Part shown: one piece after another, positions 1-7,997 of the stretch
Position numbering within the stretch: position 1 is the stretch's first letter
Layout of the letters: each line of letters begins with the position of its first letter
NCBI GenBank assembly: GCA_045630285.1
Contig: JAZQSX010000001.1
Coordinates: 1-28,226 of the forward strand
Origin: RGIG3009 sp045630285
Lineage (GTDB): Bacteria > Bacillota > Clostridia > Oscillospirales > Acutalibacteraceae
Length of the DNA stretch: 28,226 bases
Direction: 5' to 3'
Translations under genes and position numbers: made by a program
Notes under the pieces: generated by a model
Seen by the model: only the letters and a program-made list of their open reading frames with translations
Database searches by the model: none
What the model was told of the DNA's origin: nothing

Positions 1-35
1 AAACCGCCCTGCGCCAACAGCGCAGGGCGGTTTTT
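1..35. terminator. Bidirectional Rho-independent terminator
   Basis: A perfect 14-bp stem (1-14 with 20-33) closes a 5-nt loop. The plus strand continues into a T run (31-35). On the minus strand the stem also ends in TTT, but any longer U-tract lies outside the window. It sits about 40 nt past the stop codon of the 141-aa gene, so it most likely ends the minus-strand unit and may also stop a converging plus-strand gene to the left. Confidence 0.85.
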
Positions 36-73
36 CTTGGTTGCAGATTGCAGGGACGATGCCTTTCGCACAC

Positions 74-499
74 TCAAACTTCCTTAAGCTCGATGTTGCG
101 GTACAGGGTCTCGCCCTTGATCTCGTTGCTGAAATGGTCCATACGGCGAAGGATCCACTCCATACGGGTCGGCGTTTCCACCTTGTCGCCGGTGGTAAAG
201 TGAAACTCCCGTGCTTTCCACTCGTAGGTGCCGTGCTCCAGTTCGGTCGTCTGTACGCCGACGACGCCCTCGGGGACACGGTTGACGTACAGCTCGGGAT
301 ACCCCGGCTCCTCGTTCTTATACTCAAAGCGGAACACGTACGCCGTGTTTGGTTTCAGCTCGGTGTTGCTCACCACGTCGTAGCGTCCCGTCTCGGACTC
401 AACGATCGGCTTGCCGTATTCCCAAAACTCAATGCCGTAACCGCCGTCCCGACCAACCTTGATCGTTACGGTCGATTTACTGTAGGGGGATTGCATCAT
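74..499 (-). CDS. Small beta-sandwich (carbohydrate-binding-like) protein, 141 aa
   Basis: This 141-aa protein has no signal peptide, lipobox or membrane segment. The pattern 'NTAYVFRFEYKN' at about residue 52, an aromatic stretch ending 'REFHFTTGD' near residue 100, and the final 'LYRNIELKEV' resemble the strand order of CBM4/9-type jelly-roll domains, which often end in a similar 'yiDNi.L.e' strand. That assignment is inference from pattern. The start is ATG at 499, preceded by GAGG with a 7-nt spacer; a second ATG follows immediately. It is the last gene before the left-edge terminator and lies downstream of a hairpin (546-575) that follows the 39-aa peptide gene. The neighbouring 1703-aa protein carries several similar domains, but this one would stay in the cytoplasm unless exported by another route. 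It could instead be a fragment of a once larger protein. The gene is likely real; its role is unknown. Confidence 0.7.
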   Translation of the reverse strand: MMQSPYSKSTVTIKVGRDGGYGIEFWEYGKPIVESETGRYDVVSNTELKPNTAYVFRFEYKNEEPGYPELYVNRVPEGVVGVQTTELEHGTYEWKAREFHFTTGDKVETPTRMEWILRRMDHFSNEIKGETLYRNIELKEV

Positions 500-545
500 A
501 TCTTCACCTCATACCGATAGTGGTACATTCTGTGACTGTACGGAA

Positions 546-575
546 ACAGGGCCCCGACGATCGTCGGGGCGCTGT
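546..575 (-). terminator. GC-rich palindromic hairpin, possible weak terminator or attenuator
   Basis: Positions 551-570 form a perfect 20-nt palindrome (GCCCC at one end, GGGGC at the other). Four more pairs (546-549 with 572-575) can form beyond one mismatch. On the minus strand it is followed by only three T, so termination would be weak. It starts 11 nt after the stop codon of the 39-aa peptide gene and 47 nt before the 141-aa gene, so it may tune expression between the two. Confidence 0.5.
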
Positions 576-585
576 GTGTCATTTC

Positions 586-705
586 TTAGACGGTGAGATC
601 GTCATCGTTATCTTCAACGGTGGGCTCACTCTGAATGACTGCCGCCAAAGCGGTATCGACCGTGAGGTCGAGAACCTCCAAAAGGGGCTTCTGATACGTT
701 TTCAT
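586..705 (-). CDS. Unrecognised 39-aa peptide, YxxPxL motif, acidic tail
   Basis: Reading the minus strand between the 1703-aa and 141-aa genes gives a 39-codon frame beginning M-K-T-Y-Q-K-P-L-L-E and ending in a very acidic tail (VEDNDDDLTV). AGGAGG at 715-720 lies 9 nt from the ATG at 705. A second ATG at 711 is only 3 nt from the AGGAGG and is unlikely to be used. The gene begins about 20 nt after the stop of the 1703-aa gene and is followed by a hairpin. The YxxPxL pattern resembles the leader-peptide motif that RRE (B1) proteins recognise in lasso peptides, and many small peptides of Clostridia begin similarly without known maturation genes. No maturation enzyme, RRE protein or peptidase is seen in this window, so a RiPP role is only a possibility. 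Confidence 0.65.
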   Translation of the reverse strand: MKTYQKPLLEVLDLTVDTALAAVIQSEPTVEDNDDDLTV

Positions 706-726
706 AATCATATTCCTCCTTCTGGA

Positions 727-3700
727 TTACAGGCGAGCCTGCACACTGTCGACGCTGTCGATCTGCGTGCTATCGCTGTACACGGTGATCTGGTCGCCGT
801 TGGCATCCTCAAGGATGAGGTAGCCGCGAGCAGCGTACTCACGTGCCTCGAAAACAGCCTGATCAACGTTGGCGCCCTTCTTCATGACAACGGTGAAATC
901 GACATAGCTCGTGGTGTAGTCGATGAGCGACATATTGCCACCCTTGACATACGCCTGCGACTGCCACTTGGCATTGTCAAGCGTCAGTTCGCCGTCGTAC
1001 TCACCGGTACGAGCCAACACGGAGCCCATTTCGGCAACCGTGTACTCAACGCCGTTGTACAGCACGGTGATAACACCGGCATCAGCATCGAAGGAGTCCT
1101 TCTTGAGCTGCAAACGGGTCAGGAAGCGGATACCGTCGAAGGTGTCGTCCTCGGTATAACGCAGAGCCGTACCCACGGTATCCAGCTTGAAGCTGGTGGA
1201 GCTCGCATCGCGCAGGGCCGCCTCAAAGCGAACGCCCTTCTCGCCCATCACATACTGATAATTGCGACCGTCGCCGGTACCGAAGTTCTCGGCGGTGTAG
1301 CCGTTGACAATGTCCTTGTTCAGAACGTTGACCGTGCCGTCAGCGTTGCGAGCAGTCAGCTTGGACAGCACTTTGTACTGGCCACCGTGCTCAGTGGGTC
1401 TGATATACACCACAGTGCCGGGCTCGACATCCTGGATGTAGTCATACCAAGTAACGCCGTCGATAGAGACGTAGTTCTTGTAACCATTGGCAATCGTGCC
1501 GTGCACGGAACGACCGTCGTCCACACGCTGCAGCTTCAGGTTGTCGATATACAGCTTACCGGTACCGGTGCCGCCGCTAACATTAAAGTGGAACGTGTTG
1601 CTGTTGAGGTTGGTTCTGGAATTGGAGAAGATCACCACGGTGTTGGGCTGCCACTCGGTGGTCTGCTTGATAGTAGCGGTGTTGTAGAACACCATGTCAC
1701 CACGGCGGGTAACCGTGACCACACCGTCGGTAACCGTATCTTCGCCAATGTAGAAGTTCATCGAGGAACCGTCTGCGAGCCACTGCTCATCCACCTTGGA
1801 ATCGAAGGTCAGGGTGTACATCGCATAGGAATCCATATACGGCAGACCGTTCGTGATATCGTAGGAGCCGTTCCACGTGTTGTACACTGCCAACGCTTTG
1901 TTGGTAGGATCGGCAGGATCCTGCTCGACGCCTACTTTACTTGCGCCATCCCAGTTCTCATCCTCGAAGTTGAACTCGGGGTTCGGCAGGATGTTATCCT
2001 TCTCCTCGAGCAGCTTCAGGCTGATGTTATCAACGTAGACCGCACCGTCCGTGCCCAGACCACGAACGTCAAAGTAAATGTTGTACGCCGCATTCATGGA
2101 CACCGTATCGCCGGTACGGAGATACATATAGTGCATCGTCCACTTGCCGTTGAGGTCGCGCGTGGTCGCATCGTACTTCGCCACGCCCGGGCAGTTGCCG
2201 GAAACGAGGTTCACTTCCAGCTTGCCGGTAGTGCCTTCGGCACGGGCAACGTAGGAGAAGACGTACAGCGAGTTGGGACGCATCATATAGGTTTTGTAGA
2301 AATACTTCGCGCCGGTGGTGGTGAGCTTCAAGCCGTTGGAGCCATCCACGCCGACACCCGCAGCACCGAATTCCCAACCGGTGCCGGTGGTCTGGCCGGC
2401 CTTTTGCTGGAAGGACAGACCGTCGAGCGAGGTATCCATATCGCCGTTCGGGAACTGCTCGGTAGGCCACGCAACATTCACAGTGCAGGTCACAGGAGCC
2501 AAGCCCTCAGCGGTGACGGTGATGGTCGCCGTGCCGGGGGCCACAGCGGTGATCACGCCGTCAACAACCTTGGCAACCTTCGTGTTATCGCTTTCCCAAG
2601 TGATGGTCGGGACCTCGGAGTCCGCCGGTACGCCGGAGACGGTCAACGTCTCGGTGCCGCCGGCCTCGAGGTTGACCTCGGTCTTGTTCAGCGTGATTGC
2701 GGTAGCGGGAGGACCTTTAACCGTAACGGTGAAGGTCGCAGGAGTGGTAATGCCGTCAGCGGTGACAGAGATGACCGCCTGGCCCTTGCCAACCGCCTTC
2801 ACAACGCCGTTTTCAACGATGGCAACATCCTCGTCGTCGCTCTCCCACACGAGTTCGGAGGGAACACGAGTGTTCGCAGGGCCGAAGGTGGGGGTCAGCG
2901 TGGTCGTGGTGCCGAGCGCCAGCGTGCCCTCGGTCTGATCCAAGGTGATCTCGCTGGCCTTGGCTTCGACAATCCGAAGGTCGTCAATATAGGTCGGGCC
3001 GGTGGTGGAGCTGTAGGACGCACCGTTGCCGCCCTTGGCAACGCTATTGGCCCATTCGGCGTTGAACGAATCACTCGTCACATAGAAGGTAACGGAGTAT
3101 TCTTTCCATTCTTTAGAGCCGTCGCCAAACTGATGCCAAATCGTATTATCCTTTACGGCATTTTGTGCAACGACCTTCGTGCCGGAGAAGTACATGGCCA
3201 CGGCTTCGCCGTAGACCTTGAAGGTCAGGGTATACGCCTTGCCGACCTCGATCTTCTTGTTGTACTTACCGGTCAGGATATCGTACATCTTGTTCCACTT
3301 GAAATAGGTGGAATACGTGTAGGTGCCGGCATCCACATTTGTCTGATTCGGGATCATGAGCACCTTGTTGTCGCCACCGGCAGGATCGGCAACGATCGTA
3401 CCGTTGGCATAGATGTTGTTCAGAGCGGAGCTGGAATACGCACCGTCTGCAACATCAAAGGAACCGAGGCCGTTGAAGAAGTCGCCGGGCTCGATGACGG
3501 TGACAACACAGGTGGCGGAGGTCAGGCCCTCAGCCGACACGGTGATGGTCGCCTCGCCCGCCTTCTTGGTGGTCACAACGCCGTCCACAACGGTGGCAAC
3601 CGTCGGGTCGGAGGATTCCCAGGTGTAGGATGCGGGAGCATCCGCACCGTCCGGGGTAGCGGAGGGGGTCAACGTGACCGTGCCGCCCACCGTCAGCGTG

Positions 3701-5838
3701 GCGGTGGTGGTATCCAGCTTCAAACCGGTAGCGACCGGCTTTTTCACTTCGATAGCCTTGGTGCTGGTGAACTGCTCGGAACCAACCGTCACCGTTGCGG
3801 TGATATTGGCGGTACCGTAGGACACGCCGGTGATCACGCCGGTGGCAGCGTCAACCGTCGCCACAGCGGTGTTATCGCTGGAGAAAGTGAGCCCATTAAT
3901 ATAGGCGTGCTTCTTGGTGGTAGCAATGGTCGCCGTCTGCGTGACATCCTTGCCCATTTCGGCATTGACAACCAGATCGATCGCCGTTGCATCGGTTACT
4001 TCATACATCTCAAGGTCGTCGATGTAAACGCCGCTACCGAATGTGAAGCCGAGCGCATAGTTGCCGTTGTACGACGTCGCATTCGTTGCGTCAACGTATA
4101 CGGTGACAGTTTCCCAATCGGTGGAAGCTGTCGTCGGTGTACCCACAACAAATCTGGTGGTACCGGCGAAGTTGGACGTCGGGGCAAACGAAACCGTACC
4201 GCCCTTTTGACGCCAGGAAAGCTTCAGCTTGACGCCTTTACGAACACCAAGCGTCGTGTTGCCGCTGCCGGTGACAGGTGCCGACATAAAATACTTGGTA
4301 CCCGTGCCCGAAGTGAAGTGGAAGGCGGTGTTGCCGTCGCTCTCCTTCACGAACTCACCGGAACCGGTGATCAAGCCGGAGCCGGTGTAAGAACCCCAAC
4401 CGTACGGGATTCCGTCCTGCTCAAAATCAGAAGCATAGCCAAACAGATTCATTTCGTCAGGGCTGACCTTCCAAATGCGCAGGTCGGCAACGTCATAGCC
4501 CTGCTTTTTCGCTGTGGCATCGCCAGACGTTCCGTCGATTTGGAAGCCAATCGTGGCTGCAGTGCGATCTTGGCTTGCCTGCATATAGCGCGTTACCCAC
4601 ACCCAATCCGTGTTGGCACCTTGCAGTCGGAAATCCTGCTGTCTGCCGGCAGAATTAGAGCTAAAATCGGTAAAGTACGTATATGCACGAAGACCACCGG
4701 CGTTGTCTGCACCGGCGTTGTGCACACGTGCTTTAAACGTGATAGCGATCCACTCGCCGGCGTTGACCTTCGGAAGCGTTGCTTTCGCCAGTTTCGTATA
4801 GTCATTGTTGCCGGGCTCGACCCACAGGTACTCCGTACCGTCGGGATCGGTGTAGCTCGGTACCGGATCACCGGCGGCAACAGCCTGGCCGTTGCCGTTC
4901 GTGATGGCAGCAGAGTAATGGAACGCGCTCATATCCATCACGCCGTAGGTCTTGACCTTCACCGTGCAGGTTGCAGTCAGATCGCCGCTGGTCGCGGTGA
5001 TGGTGGCAGTACCGTCTGCCACGGCGGTGACAACACCGGTCTCGGCGTCAACCGTCGCCACAGCATCCGCATTGGAAGAGAAGACCACGGGCTGCTGAAT
5101 GGAACGATCGGGGCCAAGCGTTGCTGCCAAAGTCAGCTTTTCGCCCGGCTCCAGCGTCGCACTGGTGGTATCCAGCTCGATGCTGTCGGCAACCGTCTCC
5201 TTCAGGGTGACGTTGTCGATGTAAGTGTAATCGGCAATGGAGCCGTGGTTGCTGCTCTTAACCAGATTGAAGGCCCAAGACCACCAATCGGCATGATAGC
5301 CGCCGTTTTCCGTATCAGCAACGTTATCCTTGGCGTAGAAGACGAACTTGTAGGTCGTCCAGCCGTCGGCGCCGCTCATCGTGTTCCAACCAACGGCACC
5401 GCCGGAGGTCATCACGGCAGCAGCGGGCTCAAAATACAAGCGGGCAGCTGCGCCGTACACGTCAAGCGTCAGCGTGTAGGACTTGCCGGCCTGCAGTCTG
5501 GCGGTGTAGGTCTCCGTTTCCGGATTCCAGAGCTTTGCCATTTTGAGGTATGCAGCAAGGGTGTGCGAGCCCTCGGTCTCGGTGCCGAGACGGAGAACCG
5601 TGTTGCCTGCAGCGCCGGTCGGGTCAGCGACGATAGCCGCCTCGCTGGTGCCGGCGTCGGCAAAGATGGTTTGCTGCCAATTGGTGCCTTCGTCAAACGA
5701 ACCAATGCCGTTCAACAGGTCGATCGGCTCTTCGGTCGTGGTATCCGCAGAAACCGGCAAAGCGATGCCGGAAAGTGCAAAGGTCACGACCAGTGTCAAA
5801 GACAGGAGAAGTGCCAGGGACTTTCTGAACTTCACCAT
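727..5838 (-). CDS. Large secreted multidomain BIG2/carbohydrate-binding protein, 1703 aa
   Basis: The start at 5838 is set by AGGAGG at 5848-5853 (9-nt spacer); an in-frame ATG 17 codons upstream lies inside a hairpin and has no ribosome binding site. A type I signal peptide covers residues 1-32 (hydrophobic core, then ALPVSA-D). Five BIG2 Ig-like domains, each with a 'VATVD..TGVVTAV..GTATIT' type core, lie near residues 217-296, 617-698, 702-783, 962-1041 and 1045-1124. Between and after them are about six jelly-roll domains of CBM4/9 type (about 28-215, 300-480, 485-615, 785-960, 1127-1280, 1285-1445), several ending in 'YIDN(V/L)xL' strands. The last 250 residues contain 'GIRFLTRL' and 'AARGYLIL', a pattern I associate with C-terminal modules of other clostridial secreted proteins. 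No catalytic motif, LPXTG, dockerin or SLH repeat is visible. It probably binds polysaccharide at or near the cell surface. Confidence 0.93.
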   Translation of the reverse strand: MVKFRKSLALLLSLTLVVTFALSGIALPVSADTTTEEPIDLLNGIGSFDEGTNWQQTIFADAGTSEAAIVADPTGAAGNTVLRLGTETEGSHTLAAYLKMAKLWNPETETYTARLQAGKSYTLTLDVYGAAARLYFEPAAAVMTSGGAVGWNTMSGADGWTTYKFVFYAKDNVADTENGGYHADWWSWAFNLVKSSNHGSIADYTYIDNVTLKETVADSIELDTTSATLEPGEKLTLAATLGPDRSIQQPVVFSSNADAVATVDAETGVVTAVADGTATITATSGDLTATCTVKVKTYGVMDMSAFHYSAAITNGNGQAVAAGDPVPSYTDPDGTEYLWVEPGNNDYTKLAKATLPKVNAGEWIAITFKARVHNAGADNAGGLRAYTYFTDFSSNSAGRQQDFRLQGANTDWVWVTRYMQASQDRTAATIGFQIDGTSGDATAKKQGYDVADLRIWKVSPDEMNLFGYASDFEQDGIPYGWGSYTGSGLITGSGEFVKESDGNTAFHFTSGTGTKYFMSAPVTGSGNTTLGVRKGVKLKLSWRQKGGTVSFAPTSNFAGTTRFVVGTPTTASTDWETVTVYVDATNATSYNGNYALGFTFGSGVYIDDLEMYEVTDATAIDLVVNAEMGKDVTQTATIATTKKHAYINGLTFSSDNTAVATVDAATGVITGVSYGTANITATVTVGSEQFTSTKAIEVKKPVATGLKLDTTTATLTVGGTVTLTPSATPDGADAPASYTWESSDPTVATVVDGVVTTKKAGEATITVSAEGLTSATCVVTVIEPGDFFNGLGSFDVADGAYSSSALNNIYANGTIVADPAGGDNKVLMIPNQTNVDAGTYTYSTYFKWNKMYDILTGKYNKKIEVGKAYTLTFKVYGEAVAMYFSGTKVVAQNAVKDNTIWHQFGDGSKEWKEYSVTFYVTSDSFNAEWANSVAKGGNGASYSSTTGPTYIDDLRIVEAKASEITLDQTEGTLALGTTTTLTPTFGPANTRVPSELVWESDDEDVAIVENGVVKAVGKGQAVISVTADGITTPATFTVTVKGPPATAITLNKTEVNLEAGGTETLTVSGVPADSEVPTITWESDNTKVAKVVDGVITAVAPGTATITVTAEGLAPVTCTVNVAWPTEQFPNGDMDTSLDGLSFQQKAGQTTGTGWEFGAAGVGVDGSNGLKLTTTGAKYFYKTYMMRPNSLYVFSYVARAEGTTGKLEVNLVSGNCPGVAKYDATTRDLNGKWTMHYMYLRTGDTVSMNAAYNIYFDVRGLGTDGAVYVDNISLKLLEEKDNILPNPEFNFEDENWDGASKVGVEQDPADPTNKALAVYNTWNGSYDITNGLPYMDSYAMYTLTFDSKVDEQWLADGSSMNFYIGEDTVTDGVVTVTRRGDMVFYNTATIKQTTEWQPNTVVIFSNSRTNLNSNTFHFNVSGGTGTGKLYIDNLKLQRVDDGRSVHGTIANGYKNYVSIDGVTWYDYIQDVEPGTVVYIRPTEHGGQYKVLSKLTARNADGTVNVLNKDIVNGYTAENFGTGDGRNYQYVMGEKGVRFEAALRDASSTSFKLDTVGTALRYTEDDTFDGIRFLTRLQLKKDSFDADAGVITVLYNGVEYTVAEMGSVLARTGEYDGELTLDNAKWQSQAYVKGGNMSLIDYTTSYVDFTVVMKKGANVDQAVFEAREYAARGYLILEDANGDQITVYSDSTQIDSVDSVQARL

Positions 5839-5847
5839 AGTGTGAAG

Positions 5848-5853
5848 CCTCCT
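5848..5853 (-). promoter_or_regulatory. Ribosome binding site fixing the start of the 1703-aa gene
   Basis: A perfect AGGAGG on the minus strand lies 9 nt before the ATG at 5838. This rules out the upstream in-frame ATG at 5889 and makes the 17 extra residues untranslated. Confidence 0.9.
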
Positions 5854-5862
5854 TCTAAGAAA

Positions 5863-5890
5863 TTTGGCGAATTTTGCCCCTTTCGCCAAA
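5863..5890 (-). other. Leader hairpin before the 1703-aa gene
   Basis: A 9-bp perfect inverted repeat (5863-5871 with 5882-5890) encloses a 10-nt loop. It lies 9 nt before the ribosome binding site in the leader of the 1703-aa gene. On the minus strand only a short TTT follows, so it is more likely an mRNA stabiliser or attenuator than a full terminator. Confidence 0.55.
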
Positions 5891-5892
5891 GA

Positions 5893-5927
5893 GGGGTATA
5901 CCCCCGACAGGATAAACCTATCGGGGG
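5893..5927 (-). other. Two overlapping, mutually exclusive hairpins between the 558-aa and 1703-aa genes
   Basis: An 11-bp stem pairs 5901-5911 with 5917-5927 around a 5-nt loop. Position 8 is a G-U pair in minus-strand RNA but an A-C mismatch in plus-strand RNA, which favours a minus-strand transcript. The palindrome GGGGTATACCCC at 5893-5904 shares four bases with this stem, so both cannot form at once. No U-tract follows. The pair could set the ratio of solute-binding protein to the downstream protein through mRNA processing or partial termination. Confidence 0.5.
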
Positions 5928-5963
5928 ATAGTTACAAAACCCGTTATACCGTTTTGCGAGGAA

Positions 5964-7640
5964 TTAGCCCTTCAAAGCGGTGTCGATGATGGTCTGAGTG
6001 ACCTTCTTGTAACCCTTCAGAACAACGGTGATGTTCTGACCGTTCATTGCGATCGCCTGGGAGATCGTGGTGCTCACGCCACCGAGCGAGCCGGCGGAGG
6101 AGGAGAAGCCGTTCTTCGGACCGATGAGGTTATCGGAATCCAGGATGCTGCAGGACAGCTTCTTGAGCTTGGCGGGCATCTGCGGGTGATACGCCTGCTT
6201 CTGGTTGTGGATGGAGTCGTGCTTCGCAAAAGCGAGAGCGCACTTCACGCCTTCTTCAGAAGCGCCGGCACCGGCGCCGTAGCCCATCCAGTCCCAAATG
6301 GAGTGAGGGCCGTTCTTGCCGTAGGTCGGCAGCGGAACCATGCCGAGGTTATCCAGGTTCTTATCGAAAGCGGAAGCCTTCGGAATGGTGTTAGAAAATG
6401 TCCAGTAGGAACCAGCCGTTTGGATAACAGACAGGGTCGTGCCGTTCGTGAACGCCTCAAGACCGTTCTCGAAGATGTCCTTCGTGTTGGCAACCTTGTG
6501 CTCGCCGTAGCAGAACTTCTGCAGCATCTCGTACGCAGCGTACAGATTCGGGTCGGACAGGTTTTCGACCAAACGGCCGTCGGAGGTGATCTTCGCAAAG
6601 TCGGTGTTGAAGGAGTTGATGAACTGGTGATCGTAGTACGGAGCGATGCAGTTGATACCGAAGATGCCCTTTTCAGGCTTCTGCATGGTGTACAGCATGT
6701 CGTACAGTTCCTGCCAGCTCCACTTGCCAGCTTCGTACATGGCCAGCGGATCCTTCGCACCGGTGTAACCGGCCTTAGCAAACTCCTTCTTGTTATACCA
6801 GATAACCGTGGGGGTCTGCAGGTAGTTACCGGCGACGCAGTAAACGTGGCCGTTCATGGACAGCGCCTGAGCCAGCGAGGTGGAGAAACCACCGGTGGTG
6901 GCGGAGTCGGAATCCCACATATCAGCGGTGGTGATGTACTTCTCGAGAGGCTGCATCACGTTCGCGGTGATCTGCTCCGGATAGTCGAAGTTGTAGAAGA
7001 AGACGATGTCGTAGGGCTTGCCGGATGCCAGAGCAGCGGACAAGCTCGCAACGTACTCGGTGGTGGGAACGGCATCGATCTTCAGCTTAACATTGTACTG
7101 CTTCTCGAAGTCAGCGTGCCACTTGGTGTGATCATCATCCCAGCCAGAGCCGTAGTAGGCAAACTTGAAGGTCTTGCCACCGAACTTCAGGCCCTTTTCA
7201 ACAGGAGTCTTGCCTTCCTTGATCTCAACCAGCTTGGAAATGCTGTTGTCCTGCTGTCCGGCCGAAGTCTTACCGGGTCTGGTGACCTTGGTGGGCTTCG
7301 TGGTCTTCGTGGTCGAGGTCGGCTTGTCGCCAGGCTGGGTGGGCTCGTCGCCCGGGTTGGTCACCAGCGTGGTGCCGTCCGTGTTGTCCGGATCCTCATC
7401 GGAGGGAGTGGTAACGTCGGGATCCTCGGGATCGGTCGGATCGGAAGGATCGGACGGATCGGTCGGATCGTCGCTACCGGCGGGTTCGGACGTCGTGGTC
7501 GTCGTCGTGGGTTTGGTCGACGACGGATCGGTTGCTGCGCCACCGTTATTGCTGCTGGGCTCGGCGGACTTACCGCACGCCACCAACGGCAGAATCAGGA
7601 GCAGAGCAAGGACGATCGCCAAACTGCGCTTCAGTTTCAT
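5964..7640 (-). CDS. Extracellular solute-binding lipoprotein of a CUT1 sugar ABC transporter, 558 aa
   Basis: The N-terminus is a lipoprotein signal ending LPLVAC, with C22 as the predicted lipidated residue. A long low-complexity linker follows (about residues 25-140), rich in T, D and P and including a (D-P-T/S/E) repeat. The binding domain begins near residue 150 ('KFGGKTFKFAYYGSGWDDD') and shows family-1-type features: 'ASGKPYDIVFF', 'PTVIWYNKKEFAKAGY', 'KWSWQELYDML' and an 'IWDWMGYGAGAGA' stretch late in the domain. Binding proteins of this family deliver oligosaccharides to MalF/MalG-type permeases at the membrane. It has its own promoter (7740-7768) beyond the terminator of the permease operon, so it may serve the last permease pair (8955-9941 and 7998-8939), but that pairing is inference. 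The ATG at 7640 follows AAAAGGGG. The substrate cannot be read from sequence; the nearby GH16 enzymes suggest a beta-glucan-type oligosaccharide. Confidence 0.92.
   Translation of the reverse strand: MKLKRSLAIVLALLLILPLVACGKSAEPSSNNGGAATDPSSTKPTTTTTTSEPAGSDDPTDPSDPSDPTDPEDPDVTTPSDEDPDNTDGTTLVTNPGDEPTQPGDKPTSTTKTTKPTKVTRPGKTSAGQQDNSISKLVEIKEGKTPVEKGLKFGGKTFKFAYYGSGWDDDHTKWHADFEKQYNVKLKIDAVPTTEYVASLSAALASGKPYDIVFFYNFDYPEQITANVMQPLEKYITTADMWDSDSATTGGFSTSLAQALSMNGHVYCVAGNYLQTPTVIWYNKKEFAKAGYTGAKDPLAMYEAGKWSWQELYDMLYTMQKPEKGIFGINCIAPYYDHQFINSFNTDFAKITSDGRLVENLSDPNLYAAYEMLQKFCYGEHKVANTKDIFENGLEAFTNGTTLSVIQTAGSYWTFSNTIPKASAFDKNLDNLGMVPLPTYGKNGPHSIWDWMGYGAGAGASEEGVKCALAFAKHDSIHNQKQAYHPQMPAKLKKLSCSILDSDNLIGPKNGFSSSAGSLGGVSTTISQAIAMNGQNITVVLKGYKKVTQTIIDTALKG
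7420..7473 (-). repeat. Six tandem 9-nt units encoding a (D-P-x) linker
   Basis: Six consecutive 9-nt units related to GGATCGGTC (plus-strand sense) encode a D-P-(T/S/E) repeat in the linker between the lipid anchor and the binding domain of the 558-aa protein. Such short tandem units can change in number by slippage without breaking the reading frame. Confidence 0.8.
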
Positions 7641-7667
7641 AACAGTTTTCCCCTTTTCTAAATATTT

Positions 7668-7725
7668 TTTGGCTTTCAGCTACAGCCAAACAGCCTGCGG
7701 CGGCGGCAATGAACCCCACCGCCGC
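7668..7725 (-). other. Two hairpins in the 5' leader of the 558-aa gene
   Basis: A 7-bp stem pairs 7668-7674 with 7684-7690. A second 7-bp GC stem pairs 7719-7725 with either 7697-7703 or 7700-7706, two equivalent registers. Both lie between the predicted start of transcription (about 7733) and the ribosome binding site, in a leader of about 93 nt. No match to a known riboswitch was recognised. Confidence 0.45.
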
Positions 7726-7739
7726 TTACTCGCACTACA

Positions 7740-7768
7740 ATTATAACAAAGGTCTTACAAATTTGCAA
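7740..7768 (-). promoter_or_regulatory. Sigma-A promoter for the 558-aa binding-protein gene
   Basis: On the minus strand TTGCAA (7768-7763) and a perfect TATAAT (7745-7740) are separated by 17 bp. An A/T-rich stretch upstream (about 7769-7803) could act as an UP element. Transcription would begin near 7733. Confidence 0.8.
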
Positions 7769-7933
7769 TAGAATTTAGCAAAAATAACAATAAAATTTTG
7801 ATTTTGGGCGGATTTTCCAAGCCCTACACAAGATGTTGTGGTTTACTCTTCGGGATGCCCTATTTATAGAGAAAACATTCCGTTTTCGCTTTGATTGTTG
7901 GCAAAACCGGCGCTTCTAAACCGCCTTTTCGGT
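7769..7933. other. Intergenic stretch without a gene
   Basis: This is the rest of the 357-bp gap between the 558-aa gene and the last permease gene. It holds A/T-rich sequence upstream of the promoter and no open frame with a ribosome binding site. A short inverted repeat (CACAA/TTGTG, about 7827-7840) is too small to call an operator. Confidence 0.6.
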
Positions 7934-7978
7934 AAAAAAAGAAAAACAAAGCCCGTGCAAGCAGTTGCACGGGCTTTG
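7934..7978 (-). terminator. Strong Rho-independent terminator of the transporter operon
   Basis: A 14-bp perfect stem (7947-7960 with 7965-7978) with a GCAG loop is followed on the minus strand by TTTTTC and then TTTTTTT (7946-7934). It begins 20 nt after the stop codon of the last permease gene and separates the main operon from the 558-aa gene. Confidence 0.93.
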
Positions 7979-7997
7979 CAATTGAACGTATTGACGA

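Noticed and set aside
586..705. Calling the 39-aa peptide a lasso peptide precursor
   Set aside because: Only the YxxPxL motif matches. No B1/B2/C or other maturation gene is in the window, and the acidic tail does not look like a typical lasso core.
520..5931. A plus-strand open frame of about 1800 codons opposite the 1703-aa gene
   Set aside because: It has no suitable ribosome binding site and no recognisable domain, and it mirrors the codon use of the minus-strand gene, which has a signal peptide, BIG2 repeats and a strong ribosome binding site.
6186..7661. A plus-strand frame of 491 codons rich in Gly/Arg opposite the 558-aa gene
   Set aside because: Its apparent G-R-I repeat is the complement of the D-P-x linker repeats of the real lipoprotein.
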